NCBI GenBank assembly: GCA_020348625.1
Contig: CP070752.1
Location: 2,704,143-2,730,435 of the forward strand
Reading direction: 5' to 3'
Source of the DNA: Deltaproteobacteria bacterium
GTDB taxonomy: Bacteria; Desulfobacterota; DSM-4660; Desulfatiglandales; B25-G16
Length of the DNA: 26,293 bases
The translations under genes were made by a program, and so were the position numbers. Positions 26,023-26,293 of the stretch are shown here, piece after piece (positions within the stretch are counted from its first letter, which is position 1; each line of letters opens with the position of its first letter). Under the pieces are notes generated by a model. It was given only the letters and a program-made list of their open reading frames with translations, did no database searches and was not told the origin of the DNA.

Positions 26023-26206
26023 GAACGGCGAGACCATGAAACCGTTTCTGGAGAGACTGGCGGGAGGGCGCCGTTCTTTTCGCGATTTGGGTATGGGGGA
26101 AACCGCAGCCCTGAGCCTGTCGAAGGGAATGCAGAGGGGGCAAAACTCCCCCGTAGATAGGTGGTCAGAAAGGACCAGCCCGGGAGGTTTACCCGCCTCT
26201 GGCGGG
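26023..26206. repeat. Cluster of palindromic repeat elements, no gene seen
   Basis: Within about 190 bp: GAACGGCG/CGCCGTTC arms (26023-26030, 26069-26076) followed by TTTT; CCCTGAGCCTGTCGAAGGG (26109-26127), of the type often found dispersed between genes in environmental bacteria; GGGGG/CCCCC around CAAAACT (26136-26152); and CCCGCC/GGCGGG with a three-base loop (26192-26206). AACGGCGAG recurs directly at 26024 and 26280. The open frames across this part lack ribosome binding sites and family resemblance. The rest, 25888-26022 and 26207-26293, shows no gene. Confidence 0.5.
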
Positions 26207-26293
26207 CTTAGAACGATAGAAAAGGCACCTGCCCTTTCGCGGGAGCCCCGTGCAAAACTTTTGAACGATGCCAAACTGTAACGGCGAGGAATC

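Noticed and set aside
26005..26281. Overlapping 89- and 81-codon frames on opposite strands
   Set aside because: They consist largely of palindromic repeats and lack ribosome binding sites.

Overview
The window is bacterial chromosomal DNA, densely coded, with no rRNA, tRNA, CRISPR array or transposase that I can see. The best lineage guess is an anaerobe of the Chloroflexota, perhaps Dehalococcoidia-like. This is inferred from the style of ATP synthase subunits a, b and beta and from all F-type subunits lying in one operon; no phylogenetic marker was searched. Most genes have strong AGGAGG-type ribosome binding sites, and several promoters are near-consensus sigma70 type.

Left part (1-13487), all on the minus strand. 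Reading leftwards from 13487: an MltF-like lytic transglycosylase; a four-gene Gld-type ABC transporter locus (ATPase, permease, GldG-like, DUF4340); a YpsA/SLOG-DUF6794 fusion; an eight-cysteine zinc-ribbon protein; a 4-hydroxybutyryl-CoA dehydratase-family flavoprotein followed by an acyl-CoA dehydrogenase remnant; and a three-gene unit of a membrane protein, a membrane-anchored DUF362 protein and a metallophosphoesterase. The last gene runs off the left edge and has no closed reading frame in the window. Near-consensus promoters sit in front of the membrane-protein unit, the YpsA fusion, the ABC locus and the MltF leader.

Middle (13488-21061). A structured intergenic region of about 650 bp holds a consensus minus-strand promoter followed by about 180 nt of foldable sequence ending in an intrinsic terminator, which is a candidate small RNA or attenuated leader. 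It also holds plus-strand hairpins. The complete plus-strand operon atpZ/I-B-E-F-H-A-G-D-C follows. The c subunit lacks the Na+ ligands, so proton coupling is predicted.

Right part (21163-25303). A plus-strand signalling cluster: a stand-alone RsbRD-N domain protein, two overlapping response regulators, a Cache-HAMP histidine kinase, and a third response regulator that overlaps the kinase gene and resembles the first one closely.

Right end (25304-26293). A convergent single-cluster ferredoxin with its own promoter and a possible small upstream ORF, then about 430 bp of palindrome-rich sequence without a credible gene.

The most interesting spots are the structured RNA region between mltF and the atp operon, the membrane/DUF362/metallophosphoesterase operon, the altered cluster-ligand spacing in the dehydratase homologue, and the hairpin between atpB and atpE.
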